NCBI GenBank assembly: GCA_002345565.1 | Contig: DDVS01000001.1 | Coordinates: 366,712 to 430,711 of the forward strand | Direction of reading: 5' to 3' | DNA from: Flavobacteriales bacterium UBA2306 | Lineage (GTDB): Bacteria > Bacteroidota > Bacteroidia > Flavobacteriales > Weeksellaceae | Length of the DNA stretch: 64,000 bases | Shown: positions 7,953 through 16,835 of the stretch, piece after piece | How positions within the stretch are numbered: the stretch's first letter is position 1 | Layout of the letters: each line of letters opens with the position of its first letter | Notes under the pieces: generated by a model | Told to the model about the DNA's origin: nothing | The model's input: the letters and a program-made list of their open reading frames with translations, nothing else | The model's database searches: none | Translations under genes and position numbers: made by a program

Positions 7953-7984
7953 CAAAAAAAAAGCCTCTAATACAATAGAAGCTC
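7953..7984 (-). terminator. terminator after terC
   Basis: On the minus strand, AGCTTCTA and TAGAGGCT pair (one G-T) around a short loop, followed by nine T. It lies 34 nt past the terC stop. Confidence 0.75.
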
Positions 7985-8017
7985 ATTTAATTTTTTAAAT
8001 AAATTTATACAATGAAA

Positions 8018-9070
8018 CTAATGTTTTTTGGTCTTTTTTTCGGGAAAGAGTAGGGAAGTTCCGATGCTTAAAACGAGAATTGACATAATGACTATGAGAG
8101 ATTCTGACGTTCCAAAACCTATAAGTTCCAGGTAATGATGAAAGATCATTTTCAATCCGATAAATGCTAATAAAGCTGCCAGCCCAATCTTTAAAAACCT
8201 GAATTTATTGACAATTCCTGCTAATAAAAAGAACATTGATCTGAGCCCTATAATAGCAAAAATGTTAGAAAAAAATACAATATAAGGGTCTTTTGTAATA
8301 GAGAATATTGCGGGAATACTGTCTACAGCAAATATAAGATCTGTTAATTCTATGATGATAAGAACCAAGAAGAGCGGAGTCATTTTCTTGATACCATCAA
8401 TAATGACGAAGAATTTATTGCCCACAAACTGGTTATGCACTTTAAAATGTTTTTCTGCAAATTTAACTACAGGATGATTTTGAGGATCGATTTCTTCGTC
8501 CTTATTTCTTTCAATAAACATTTTAATGCCTGTATAAACTAAGAATGCTCCGAAAACATACATTATCCATTCAAATTTCTGGATAAGGGCAGCGCCTATA
8601 AAAATGAATAAAAATCGCATAACAATGGCCCCGAAGATGCCCCAAAATAATACTCTGTGATAATTTCTTGGAGCCACACCAAATCCACTAAATACTAGTA
8701 AAATGACAAAAATATTATCTACAGAGAGTGCATATTCTACAAGATAACCGGTGAGAAATTCCAAACCTAGATTCTTATCATATAACATAATACTGTGTTC
8801 CAGATTATCGGGATAGATTTTAATAGGATGTTTATGTTTGGCAACAATTTCCTGCAATCTTTCTATACTGTCTATGCCGTGAATAAGATGGCCATAATAG
8901 GTAAGTAAAATATAAAAGCCTAGAGACAGAAGAATAATAAAAACACTCATTAATCCAGCTTGCTTAAGTGAAACGGCGGAATCTTTTTTATTGAAAATGC
9001 CCAGATCTAAAAGTAAAATTATAATTATAAAAATTAAAAATCCGGAAAGGAAAAGAATTTCGTTACTCAT
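8018..9070 (-). CDS. TerC/Alx-family integral membrane protein
   Basis: This 350-aa multispanning protein has about nine hydrophobic segments. The two family signatures with membrane acidic residues are present: 'EYALSVDNIFVILLVF' near 112-127 and 'IELTDLIFAVDSIPAIFS' near 240-257. TerC/Alx proteins export Mn2+ (Alx, MntX-like) or take part in tellurite resistance and metal loading of exported enzymes; which applies here is unknown. It sits in the inner membrane. It is monocistronic, with a TATTTTTG box 20 nt upstream and a terminator. I looked for a yybP-ykoY Mn2+ riboswitch upstream and saw none. Confidence 0.88.
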   Translation of the reverse strand: MSNEILFLSGFLIFIIIILLLDLGIFNKKDSAVSLKQAGLMSVFIILLSLGFYILLTYYGHLIHGIDSIERLQEIVAKHKHPIKIYPDNLEHSIMLYDKNLGLEFLTGYLVEYALSVDNIFVILLVFSGFGVAPRNYHRVLFWGIFGAIVMRFLFIFIGAALIQKFEWIMYVFGAFLVYTGIKMFIERNKDEEIDPQNHPVVKFAEKHFKVHNQFVGNKFFVIIDGIKKMTPLFLVLIIIELTDLIFAVDSIPAIFSITKDPYIVFFSNIFAIIGLRSMFFLLAGIVNKFRFLKIGLAALLAFIGLKMIFHHYLELIGFGTSESLIVIMSILVLSIGTSLLFPEKKTKKH

Positions 9071-9415
9071 TATCTTTTTATATAAACCACAAAAATAAGG
9101 GATTTAATTGAGATTTAAGTGATTATACATTTGTAAAATAATAGATATTTATAAGGAAAATATGTTTAGTGATTTGATAAACACCTGGTAATAAGTTAAT
9201 AGAATAAGCGTTAAAGTAAATTTACAATTAAACTTTAATTGAATTTTATAAAATATTGATTTTCAGCAAATATACAATTTAATATTATAAATATTGTATT
9301 CCACAAAAAAACCAACAGACATAATGACATTTTAGACTGTTTAACGTTTTTACAAATGTAATTTGGTTTTTGTTGCATTTATAGCTTACTTTTGGGGAAA
9401 ATCAAATCAATAAAA
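9071..9415. promoter_or_regulatory. divergent promoter region terC / M14 peptidase
   Basis: This 345-nt AT-rich spacer holds two -7 boxes. TATTTTTG on the minus strand (9090-9097) lies 20 nt from the terC ATG. TACTTTTG on the plus strand (9387-9394) lies 22 nt from the peptidase ATG, with TTTG at 9362-9365 as its -33 candidate. I see no small ORF or stable RNA structure between them. Confidence 0.55.
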
Positions 9416-10519
9416 ATGGATATCAATTTTCCTTATTTTAAAAATGTAAACTTCCCAGATCGCTATATTTTCCCAGAAAAATTATTTTCTTACCTACAAG
9501 ACAATTACATCGACTACATTAAAGAGATAGGAAAATCAAGTTTAGGGAAACCTATTTATATGATGACTCTGGGAAATGGGAAAATAAAAGTTGCCGCCTG
9601 GTCGCAGATGCATGGCAATGAATCTACTGCAACACTCGCCATGTTAGATTTATTATCAATTGGGGAAAAGCACCCTGAATTAATGACTGCGCTTTTAAAA
9701 TCTATACAATTGGATTTCATATTTATGCTTAATCCGGACGGATCTGAACAATGGACCAGAAGAAACGCTTTTGATATAGATATTAACAGAGATTATTTAA
9801 GAATGTCCAGTGCAGAAATCAAAATTCTAAAATCTGTTGTTTTAGATGGTAATTATGATTATGCACTTAACCTTCACGATCAACGGACCATATTTACAAC
9901 CGATGGTTTACATCCTGCAACATTATCTTTTTTAGCGCCATCAGAAGATGTAGAAAGAACAATTACAGAAAATAGGAAGAAAAGTATGGCTGTAATTGCT
10001 GCTATTTATCTCCAGATGAAGCATGTTTTACCTCATAGAATTGCAAAATATACAGATGAATTTTATCCAACATCAACTGGTGATAATTTTATGAAAGCTG
10101 GTGTTACTCCGATATTGTTTGAAGGTGGATTTTACGAAAATGATTTAAAGAGGGAAAAAACAAGAAAGTTTTATACTCAGGCATTGTATTACGCATTAAA
10201 GGCAATCTCTGTGTTACAGGGCGATACATTTAGTTATGAAGCTTATTTTGATATTCCCCAAAACATGGAAACTCATTTTGATTTGATTTACAGAAACGTA
10301 AAATTAAATACAGATTTTGAATGTATTCTGGATATTGCTGTACAATACAGAGAAATTTTAGATGAAAATAATCATCTGACATATCAGCCATACGTTGTAG
10401 AAGTTGGCGATTTGAATCATAAAAAAGGCTGGACAGAAATAGACTGCACAGATAAAAAATTTATTTCTGTGAAGAAATTTCCAAAGCTTGATGCTTTAGT
10501 AGATTTTAGTATTGAATAA
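9416..10519 (+). CDS. M14-family zinc carboxypeptidase
   Basis: This is a 367-aa metallopeptidase. Zinc ligands are visible in order: 'QMHGNESTATLAML' with H-x-x-E (about residues 69-72) and 'NLHDQRTIF' with the third His (about 158). The substrate-carboxylate region is 'NPDGSEQWTRRNAFDIDINRDY', split over 110-131. A likely catalytic Glu lies in 'ILFEGGFYEND' (about 239). M14 enzymes remove C-terminal residues or cut gamma-D-Glu peptide bonds. There is no signal peptide, so it is probably cytosolic and may act on peptides or muropeptides. The start at 9416 is set by the promoter; an upstream in-frame TTG at 9392 overlaps the -7 box. Confidence 0.85.
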   Translation: MDINFPYFKNVNFPDRYIFPEKLFSYLQDNYIDYIKEIGKSSLGKPIYMMTLGNGKIKVAAWSQMHGNESTATLAMLDLLSIGEKHPELMTALLKSIQLDFIFMLNPDGSEQWTRRNAFDIDINRDYLRMSSAEIKILKSVVLDGNYDYALNLHDQRTIFTTDGLHPATLSFLAPSEDVERTITENRKKSMAVIAAIYLQMKHVLPHRIAKYTDEFYPTSTGDNFMKAGVTPILFEGGFYENDLKREKTRKFYTQALYYALKAISVLQGDTFSYEAYFDIPQNMETHFDLIYRNVKLNTDFECILDIAVQYREILDENNHLTYQPYVVEVGDLNHKKGWTEIDCTDKKFISVKKFPKLDALVDFSIE

Positions 10520-10593
10520 TTTTGAAAGTCTAATCGCTGAGAATCTACTATAAAATTTTTTATTGAAGATAATCTCGTACAGAAAATACTAAT

Positions 10594-10626
10594 AACCAAA
10601 ATTCTTGCAAATTTTGGTTTATTTTT
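10594..10626 (+). terminator. terminator after the M14 gene
   Basis: The stem AACCAAAATT...AATTTTGGTT has a short CTTGC-containing loop and is followed by TATTTTTG. Confidence 0.65.
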
Positions 10627-10737
10627 GAAATAAGATTGATAAAGTCATGATTACATAATCCAATTTAACATAATATAAATTATAGGACATTTTGTATTTT
10701 AGAAAACAAGAGAGTTTAAAATTTGTTTTATAGACTA

Positions 10738-10772
10738 AAATAAAAAACAGCAACCTCATATAAGTTGCTGTT
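10738..10772 (-). terminator. terminator after the GH30 gene
   Basis: On the minus strand AACAGCAAC pairs with GTTGCTGTT and leads into TTTTTATTTT, 22 nt after the GH30 stop. Confidence 0.8.
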
Positions 10773-10794
10773 AATACCATTAAAAATCTATAGT

Positions 10795-12234
10795 TTATAA
10801 AATTATAGTCTGTATAGAATGTGCTGGCGCAGATAATTTAGAAGATTTACCTTCTATCCAAAGATTATAATCCGTATCTGCATTACCTTCATTCATCACA
10901 ACAATAACCAATTCTCCGTTTTCATTCATAAAACTTGTAGATAAAAGAAAATCTTTATTGGTAGAAGTTCCAATTCTCTGGGCATTTGGTTTTACATATT
11001 TTGAAATATGTCCAATGTAATAATATTCGTAAGTGTAATGCAACTCCCCCGTTCTGGTATCCGCAATAATTGGCGCAAAACACAAATTATTAGCGTGATT
11101 TGGACCACCTTTTTCATCCAAAAGAATATTCCAGTCTGTCCAGGCGGCGGTTCCTTTGTTGAAATCATTAATCATATTTCTTCCGTAAAGTTCGCCTAGA
11201 CTTACGTCATATATCTTAGCAAAATCAAATTGTTCCTTGCAACCTTCAGTAAAAATCAAAAATTTATCCGGAAAGGCTCTTTGAGTTTCTGCCAGATTAT
11301 CAAATAACGGCAATTTATTATTCCACGTCTCATACCAATGATAGCCAATTCCGGATGCATATTTTGAGGTTTCTGCATCTTGTAATGTTGTCGTAGCTCT
11401 TTGGAAAATTAAATCTCTGTTATGATCCCAGATGATCACTTTTTTATCCTTATAACCATTTTTCCAGAGTGTTGGTCCCAGGTTTTCTCTCAGGAATTTT
11501 CCCTCTTCATCCGCTGTATAAATACAAGATTCCCAAGTTTGAGTGGCCATAGGTTCATTCTGAATCGTTAATCCCCAAATCGGGATATTTCTCTTTTCAT
11601 ATTCCTGAATGAATTTAACATAATAATTTGCCCAATCTTGATAATATTCATCCAATAATCTCCCACCCTTCAGCATACTCTTATTAGATTTCATCCACGC
11701 TGGCGGACTCCAAGGGCTAAAATAAAACCTGAAATCTTTTGGGTTAATTTCTTTCTGCGCAAGTTTTATTAAAGGAATTTTGTACTTTTCATCGTGCTTT
11801 ATATCAAAAGAATTAAGAGATTTATCATTATCTTTTACATAAGTATAATTATCACTGGAGAAGTCACAGGAGTTCATATTGGTTCTCACCACATTATAGC
11901 CAATTCCGGATTTTCCATAATAAGCTTCTATAAGTTCTTTCTGTTTGTTTTTCGGCAACTTGGCAAAAACCTCCGCAGATGCATCGGTGATAGCTCCCCC
12001 AATTCCAACGAGTTTTTGATATTTAAAGTCGGGATCTACAAAAACACAAATATCTGTTTCTTTTGGTTGTGGAAAATCGACGAACTTTGCATTGTTTTTT
12101 TTTGCAAATTTTTCATTGGTTTTCTGAGAAGTGATGATAACTTGTCCCTCTTTTACGCCATTTTTCCAGAAATTCTGAGCATTGATATTTAATGAAATTC
12201 CTATAAAAAAAGCGGTTATGATATAACGTTTCAT
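10795..12234 (-). CDS. secreted GH30 glycoside hydrolase (glucosylceramidase-like)
   Basis: This 479-aa protein has a signal peptide (1-19, 'ISLNINAQ') and a GH30 (beta/alpha)8 catalytic domain with a C-terminal beta-sandwich. The acid/base Glu is E227 in 'LTIQNEP' and the nucleophile is E330 in 'FLIFTEG'. 'GIGGAITDASAEVF' near 78-91 and 'FSPWSPPAWMK' near 173-183 are typical of the glucosylceramidase/beta-1,6-glucanase branch. It probably hydrolyses beta-glucosides such as beta-1,6-glucan or glucosylceramide outside the cytoplasm. It is transcribed divergently from an MFS transporter and Nudix-type regulator, suggesting a small sugar-use locus. Confidence 0.88.
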   Translation of the reverse strand: MKRYIITAFFIGISLNINAQNFWKNGVKEGQVIITSQKTNEKFAKKNNAKFVDFPQPKETDICVFVDPDFKYQKLVGIGGAITDASAEVFAKLPKNKQKELIEAYYGKSGIGYNVVRTNMNSCDFSSDNYTYVKDNDKSLNSFDIKHDEKYKIPLIKLAQKEINPKDFRFYFSPWSPPAWMKSNKSMLKGGRLLDEYYQDWANYYVKFIQEYEKRNIPIWGLTIQNEPMATQTWESCIYTADEEGKFLRENLGPTLWKNGYKDKKVIIWDHNRDLIFQRATTTLQDAETSKYASGIGYHWYETWNNKLPLFDNLAETQRAFPDKFLIFTEGCKEQFDFAKIYDVSLGELYGRNMINDFNKGTAAWTDWNILLDEKGGPNHANNLCFAPIIADTRTGELHYTYEYYYIGHISKYVKPNAQRIGTSTNKDFLLSTSFMNENGELVIVVMNEGNADTDYNLWIEGKSSKLSAPAHSIQTIIL

Positions 12235-12421
12235 AAGGTTGATCTTTATTCAATTTTTGTTTGATTTCAAATATTCTAAAATCAAATATTTCTTATCTCA
12301 TTTTGAGACATTAAAAATAAGTATTTTTCTCATTCAAAAAAACTGTTTTTCAATTTTTTAAATTTTCCCGTAATTTGTTGAACATTTTCAACTTAAGTCA
12401 GAATTCTGTAATTTCTCATTT

Positions 12422-13621
12422 ATGAAGCCGCAAAAAATCAATATCAAAGTACCATTAATGTTGAGTTTCTTTATATTTTCTATGTTGCTAAATAGTATGG
12501 GAGCTATTATTTTGCAATTATCAGATTCTGTAAATTATAAAGGTTTAGGCTTTTTGGAGTCGTTTAAAGATATTCCTATGGCGCTGGTCTCCTTGTTTTG
12601 TGTGAATTGGATCAGTAAGTATGGCAATAAAAAAGCCTTATATTTTTCTTTAATTTTTATTACCATTAGCTCTTTAATTTTACCAGTTTTAGATGTTTTT
12701 TGGTTTTTAAAAGTTTGGCTCAGTATTATAGGAGTTGGTTTTGCCATTGCCAAAATTTCGGTTTTTAGTATGATAAAAAATAATTTTCAGGATCAAGAAT
12801 TAACCAGTACCATTTCTAGTGTGGATGCTGCATTTATGATAGGGATTTTTTTTGTGAATATTGGCTTTGGAGCTTTGCTGGATAGTTCCTATGCTGCGCT
12901 TTGGAAATATGGTTTTTGGATGATTGCCGTATTTTGTATTTTTAATATCTGGCTTTTAAAACAAGTTGATGTACAGGGACAATATTCAGAACCTAAATCT
13001 CGGAAAAGTATGGATTGGCATTTTCTTTTAAAACCAGGATTTATTTGTTTCTTTGCGCTGGTTTTTTTTATGGTTTTTGTGGAGCAAAGTTTTAATTCTT
13101 GGCTTCCAAGTTTTTTTAAAAATAATCTTAAAATCAATTCTTATTTTGCCTTGCAATCATCGGCATTTTTAGCTTTATTTTCTTTTTTAGGAAGATGGAT
13201 TACCAGCAAAATTGTTCACAGATTTCATTGGTTTCATATTGTGAGTTTTTGTATTATTATAGTGTTTTTTATATTAATTATATCTCAGCTTTTTATTCAA
13301 TTTTATCCGGAAAAGTCTAAGTTATTATTAATGATCATCATTCCGATGGTGGGCTTTTTCTTATCACCATTATTTCCGCTCTACAATTCTGAAGCACTGC
13401 AGCAGGTTTCTAAAAGCAAAACACAATTATTGGTTTCTTTTGTGGTCATATTTTCATCATTAGGAAGTTCTGCCGGATCTTTGTATATGGCTTTTGTTTT
13501 TCATAAAAATGCAAGTTCTTACTATCTATTATTCATATTTTTCCCATTATTAATTATCTTTGGTCTAACATTTATTTTTAATAAAAACTTAATAAACTAT
13601 GACCGAGAATCAAAAAACTAA
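12422..13621 (+). CDS. MFS transporter, probable sugar permease
   Basis: This 399-aa protein has about 12 hydrophobic segments and the MFS layout of two six-helix halves joined by a cytoplasmic loop ('KQVDVQGQYSEPKSRKS', about 180-196). It resembles the sugar/fucose-permease-like MFS branch. The substrate cannot be fixed from sequence. Its divergent GH30 neighbour and the overlapping Nudix-type regulator suggest uptake of a sugar released by the hydrolase. Its last 23 nt overlap the start of the regulator gene, implying co-translation. Confidence 0.8.
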   Translation: MKPQKINIKVPLMLSFFIFSMLLNSMGAIILQLSDSVNYKGLGFLESFKDIPMALVSLFCVNWISKYGNKKALYFSLIFITISSLILPVLDVFWFLKVWLSIIGVGFAIAKISVFSMIKNNFQDQELTSTISSVDAAFMIGIFFVNIGFGALLDSSYAALWKYGFWMIAVFCIFNIWLLKQVDVQGQYSEPKSRKSMDWHFLLKPGFICFFALVFFMVFVEQSFNSWLPSFFKNNLKINSYFALQSSAFLALFSFLGRWITSKIVHRFHWFHIVSFCIIIVFFILIISQLFIQFYPEKSKLLLMIIIPMVGFFLSPLFPLYNSEALQQVSKSKTQLLVSFVVIFSSLGSSAGSLYMAFVFHKNASSYYLLFIFFPLLIIFGLTFIFNKNLINYDRESKN

Positions 13622-14345
13622 AAAAGATCTCCAAGAACTTATAGAAACCAAGGATTTTCTGGAGCATATTTCTGTAGATTGCGTCATTTTCGGATTTCAT
13701 AAGGATACACTCAAGGTTTTGTTGTTGAAATACCACGATCTTGACCTGTGGGCTGTTCCTGGAGGATTTATTTTCAATGATGAAAATTTGAATGACGCTG
13801 CGGCAAGAACTCTTTACGAGAGAACCCATCTTGGAGATGTGTATCTGGAACAATTTTATACCTTCGGTGATATTAAAAGAACTGAAAACAATACGCATCA
13901 ACAATTATTGGAGAACAAGAAAATCGAAGTTGCCAGCAATCATTGGATATATCAGCGATTTATTTCTGTAGGCTATTGTGCATTGGTAGATTATACGCTA
14001 ACACACACTTTTCCAGATTCTTTCAATGAAGTTTGCCAATGGTTTGATGTCAAAGAGCTTCCGAAGTTAGCTTTTGACCATAAAGAAATGATAGAAAGAG
14101 GACTGCTTTATCTTAGAAAAAATATTGATTATCAAGTAATGGGAAGCAATCTTTTACCAGATAAATTCACCATGAAAGAACTCCAGAATTTGTATGAAGC
14201 CATTTTGGGAGAATCTCTCAGAAGAAATAATTTCCAGAGAAAAGTCCTGAGTCTCAATATTTTGGAAAGACTAGAAAAACATTACACAGGTTCTGCTAAT
14301 AAAGCGCCCTATCTTTATCGTTTTATCGATAATAATAAATTGTAA
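13599..14345 (+). CDS. Nudix-domain transcriptional regulator (NrtR/AraR-like)
   Basis: This 248-aa protein has an N-terminal Nudix fold (about 20-165) and a C-terminal winged helix (about 170-245, 'TMKELQNLYEAILGESLRRNNFQRKVL'-type segment in two parts). The Nudix box region 'GGFIFNDENLNDAAARTLYE' lacks the catalytic REUxEE pattern: where Glu is needed it reads R-T-L-Y-E-R. The domain is therefore probably a ligand sensor, not a hydrolase. Bacteroidota relatives such as AraR regulate sugar catabolism. Overlap with the MFS gene and proximity to GH30 suggest it controls this locus. A terminator follows. Confidence 0.8.
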   Translation: MTENQKTKKDLQELIETKDFLEHISVDCVIFGFHKDTLKVLLLKYHDLDLWAVPGGFIFNDENLNDAAARTLYERTHLGDVYLEQFYTFGDIKRTENNTHQQLLENKKIEVASNHWIYQRFISVGYCALVDYTLTHTFPDSFNEVCQWFDVKELPKLAFDHKEMIERGLLYLRKNIDYQVMGSNLLPDKFTMKELQNLYEAILGESLRRNNFQRKVLSLNILERLEKHYTGSANKAPYLYRFIDNNKL

Positions 14346-14351
14346 TTCAAA

Positions 14352-14383
14352 AAAAAACAACTCATCAGCTGAGTTGTTTTTTG
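14352..14383. terminator. bidirectional terminator between Nudix regulator and M28 peptidase
   Basis: AACAACTCA and TGAGTTGTT pair around TCAGC, with A-runs on the left and T-runs on the right, so it can serve both convergent genes. Confidence 0.85.
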
Positions 14384-14386
14384 TAT

Positions 14387-15412
14387 TTAACGGGAGTTTT
14401 TTCCGTCAACTATAATTCTTTCTGGTCTGTTGGCGAGTTCCCAGGCGGTTGCAAAAACCAATTGGGTTCTTTTTTGTAACAAATTGTAGTCTATTTTTTC
14501 CGGATCATCTGTTGATTTATGATAATCTTCATGAATCCCATCAAAGAAAAATGCAATGGGGATATTTTTCTTCGCAAAGTTGTAATGGTCTGATCTGTAA
14601 TATAAACGCTGAGGATCTTTCGGATCATCATATTTATAATTAAGTTCCAATTTTACGGTTTTATCATTCGCAGCTACATTGATTTTCTTCAATTCAGAAC
14701 TCAACATGTCCGAACCGATTACATACACATATTGTTTACCTCTGTTTTCCGGATCGTCACGTCCAATCATATCAATGTTAAGGTCAGCAACCGTATTAGC
14801 TAAAGGAAAAACCGGATGATCGGAATAATATTCTGATCCGAAAAGTCCGTGTTCTTCGCCAGTTACGTGCAAGAAAAGGATAGAACGCTTTGGTCCATAG
14901 CCTTTTTTCTTAGCTTCCTGGAAAGCCTGTGCAATTTCCATAACAGCTACAGTTCCACTTCCGTCATCATCAGCACCATTGTAAACAACGCCTTTTTTAA
15001 TGCCAACGTGATCATAATGCGCAGAAACTACAATGATTTCATTTGGTTTTTCAGAACCTTCTATTAAAGCCAAAATATTTTCAGAATCTGGCAATGTTTC
15101 ACCATATTTTTTCATTGCTTCGGACGGAACTTTTTGATAATAAGAACCTAAGCTTGGAGGAAATCCAATCCCGTTCTTTTTGTATTGTTCAATCATATAT
15201 TCGCCTGCTTTTTTCTGACCTGCACTTCCGGTATCTCTACCTTCCATTTTGTCATCTGCAATCACGTAAAGATTGGTTTTCAGTTCTTCGGCAGTAATGC
15301 TTCTATAAGCATCCTGGAAACCTTTTCCGTCGTAAGAAAAGTTCTTTGTAGAAGCGCAACTGGTAACAAGCGCAACACTCATTAAAAAACCGTATAGTTT
15401 TATATTTTTCAT
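14387..15412 (-). CDS. M28-family zinc aminopeptidase, lipoprotein
   Basis: This 341-aa protein has a lipoprotein signal ('VALVTSC', Cys19), so it is probably anchored in a membrane on the periplasmic side. The M28 domain carries the co-catalytic zinc ligands in order: 'SAHYDHVG' (about 128-135), 'GADDDGSG' (about 145-152), 'TGEEHGLFGS' (about 183-192), 'NIDMIGRDD' (about 212-220), and the final His in 'DYHKSTDD' (about 297-304). M28 enzymes release N-terminal amino acids from peptides. The full ligand set suggests it is active. Confidence 0.9.
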   Translation of the reverse strand: MKNIKLYGFLMSVALVTSCASTKNFSYDGKGFQDAYRSITAEELKTNLYVIADDKMEGRDTGSAGQKKAGEYMIEQYKKNGIGFPPSLGSYYQKVPSEAMKKYGETLPDSENILALIEGSEKPNEIIVVSAHYDHVGIKKGVVYNGADDDGSGTVAVMEIAQAFQEAKKKGYGPKRSILFLHVTGEEHGLFGSEYYSDHPVFPLANTVADLNIDMIGRDDPENRGKQYVYVIGSDMLSSELKKINVAANDKTVKLELNYKYDDPKDPQRLYYRSDHYNFAKKNIPIAFFFDGIHEDYHKSTDDPEKIDYNLLQKRTQLVFATAWELANRPERIIVDGKNSR

Positions 15413-15463
15413 AATTAGATTTAATAATTAAGTCGAAATCAAAGATTAATTGTTACAGAAAAT

Positions 15464-15814
15464 TTATATTTTTTCTCCGAAACTCAAGAGTGTTCCATTG
15501 GGATCCAGCAAAGAAAATTCTCTCATTCCCCAAGGTTTTGTCTCCAGATTTCCGTTGGGATGAATGGTGATATTCTTAGCAACCACTTGTTCAAAAAATT
15601 TATCAATATTATTCGAAATTTTGAGATAAAGCATAAAATCTGATTTTGAAGGAATCAATTCCTTGAACTCAAAAAAATGAAGTTCAGAATTGTTATAAGT
15701 CGCAATTAGATAATTATCATAATCCGCAACAAACTCGAATCCAAGATTTTTATAATAATCAATTGTTTTTCCTTTATCTATAAAAGGAATTTTTGGAATT
15801 ATCTGTGATATCAT
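15464..15814 (-). CDS. VOC-family (glyoxalase/bleomycin-resistance-like) protein
   Basis: This 116-aa protein has the VOC beta-alpha-beta-beta-beta pattern. 'FIDKGKTIDYYKNLGFEF' opens the first module and 'LLDPNGTLLSFGE' closes the second, the usual ending of the bleomycin-resistance/glyoxalase superfamily. 'LHFFEF' could hold metal or ligand contacts. Members bind antibiotics or catalyse metal-dependent reactions; the role here is unknown. It is cytosolic and monocistronic. Confidence 0.75.
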   Translation of the reverse strand: MISQIIPKIPFIDKGKTIDYYKNLGFEFVADYDNYLIATYNNSELHFFEFKELIPSKSDFMLYLKISNNIDKFFEQVVAKNITIHPNGNLETKPWGMREFSLLDPNGTLLSFGEKI

Positions 15815-15938
15815 AATATTGAATTTTAAGCGCCTATTTAAATTTACACAAAATATTTTTTAACGACATAGTCACATAGATTTTCAGTGGATGTATTTTC
15901 AGATTTCTATGTGTGTATGTGGTTTTTATTAATTTTTA

Positions 15939-16208
15939 TTATGCCAATTCATCGTTCCATTCTCTAATAGTCACTTTCGCGATCAAACCTTCCTGAACAA
16001 AAGGATCGCCATTCACAAAAGCTTCTGCAGCCTCTTTGTCGACAAAAATCGCCATTGCTCCTTCTCCGGGATTACCAAAAGCACCTGTTCCCAAAACTTT
16101 TCCAGACTTTATAAACTCCGCTTCAAATTCCTCGTGGCGTGGAAAAACTGCCATAAACTCATCCATAGTTTTGTCTGTTGCGTGTTCGTAAAAAATTACG
16201 GCTTTCAT
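15939..16208 (-). CDS. YciI-family protein
   Basis: This 89-aa protein has the YciI/YCII ferredoxin-like fold: 'MKAVIFYEH', 'FPRHEEFEAEFIKSGKVLGTG' in two parts, 'AIFVDKEAAEAFVNGDPFVQEGL' likewise, and 'IREW'. The conserved His-Asp pair sought in YciI proteins is represented by the His of 'PRHEEF' and the Asp of 'GDPF'. Function is unassigned; some members are dehydrochlorinase- or chlorite-dismutase-like. It is cytosolic. Confidence 0.8.
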   Translation of the reverse strand: MKAVIFYEHATDKTMDEFMAVFPRHEEFEAEFIKSGKVLGTGAFGNPGEGAMAIFVDKEAAEAFVNGDPFVQEGLIAKVTIREWNDELA

Positions 16209-16235
16209 ATTTGTTTGTTTTTAATTGTTTTAATT

Positions 16236-16835
16236 CTAATGCGCTTCTTCAACAATTGGAGGGTTAAATTGATGTAATCCAATATCATCAATAAAGCTTC
16301 CTCTTTTATCCTCATCTTTTTGAAAAATTCTAATTAAGAAATTAGGAAATTCGTCTTTTTTTAAATTCAATTCACTTTCAATTTCTTTATAGAGATTTTT
16401 TCTGTTATAATATTTTAAGAGTTCATCATAGTTTTGAGTAGTAAGAATCTCTGCAAACTTAACTTCGAGTTCTGCTTTGATAATATCCAAATCAACACAA
16501 TCTTTCCACTCATCTAACTTTTTTTTGTCAATTCTGTTTATATGAAATTTCAATTCTTCTAACAGAAATAAATTAATTTGCTCTTCCTGCTCATTTTTAA
16601 ATCTTTCAAAAAGTTTAGTTTTACAGTTTTGTAATATACTTTCTTTCTCATCAGTTTTAAGCTGTACATCAATTATAAAATCGATTGCCTTTTCTTTACA
16701 AAACAAATTTTCAACTTCTGCAACATCTAACACTACTATATTATCTGTAGCTAAATTTGTGATTTCAGCATCATTTCTTCTATCTCTATCTATAATGCCA
16801 AAGACTTCTATGTGACCACTTATTAAAGTTTGATT
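16236..16835 (-). CDS. DUF4435 (TOPRIM-like) C-terminal part, in the -1 frame of the ATPase gene
   Basis: This 199-codon open frame continues the ATPase gene after a -1 shift at 16835. The first ATG inside it is at 16733, but homology begins earlier: 'SGHIEVFGIIDRDRRNDAEI' carries the TOPRIM D-x-D and 'LDVAEVENLF' is the DUF4435 hallmark. The N-terminal half of the same TOPRIM domain ('NVLFVEGETGSWDF', with the conserved Glu) is at the end of the ATPase frame, so neither piece is a whole domain alone. Joined, the protein would be 545 aa. It is either a frameshifted pseudogene, a sequence error, or a -1 frameshift product. The domain pair is that of AriA-AriB of the PARIS anti-phage system, including fused forms. 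Confidence 0.65.
   Translation of the reverse strand, partial: NQTLISGHIEVFGIIDRDRRNDAEITNLATDNIVVLDVAEVENLFCKEKAIDFIIDVQLKTDEKESILQNCKTKLFERFKNEQEEQINLFLLEELKFHINRIDKKKLDEWKDCVDLDIIKAELEVKFAEILTTQNYDELLKYYNRKNLYKEIESELNLKKDEFPNFLIRIFQKDEDKRGSFIDDIGLHQFNPPIVEEAH

Noticed and set aside
7880..7960. Replication origin (TGTGGATAG resembles a DnaA box)
   Set aside because: A single near-match without a cluster or dnaA/rpmH neighbours.
9071..9391. Mn2+ (yybP-ykoY) riboswitch upstream of terC
   Set aside because: The leader is only about 15 nt from the -7 box, with no matching fold.
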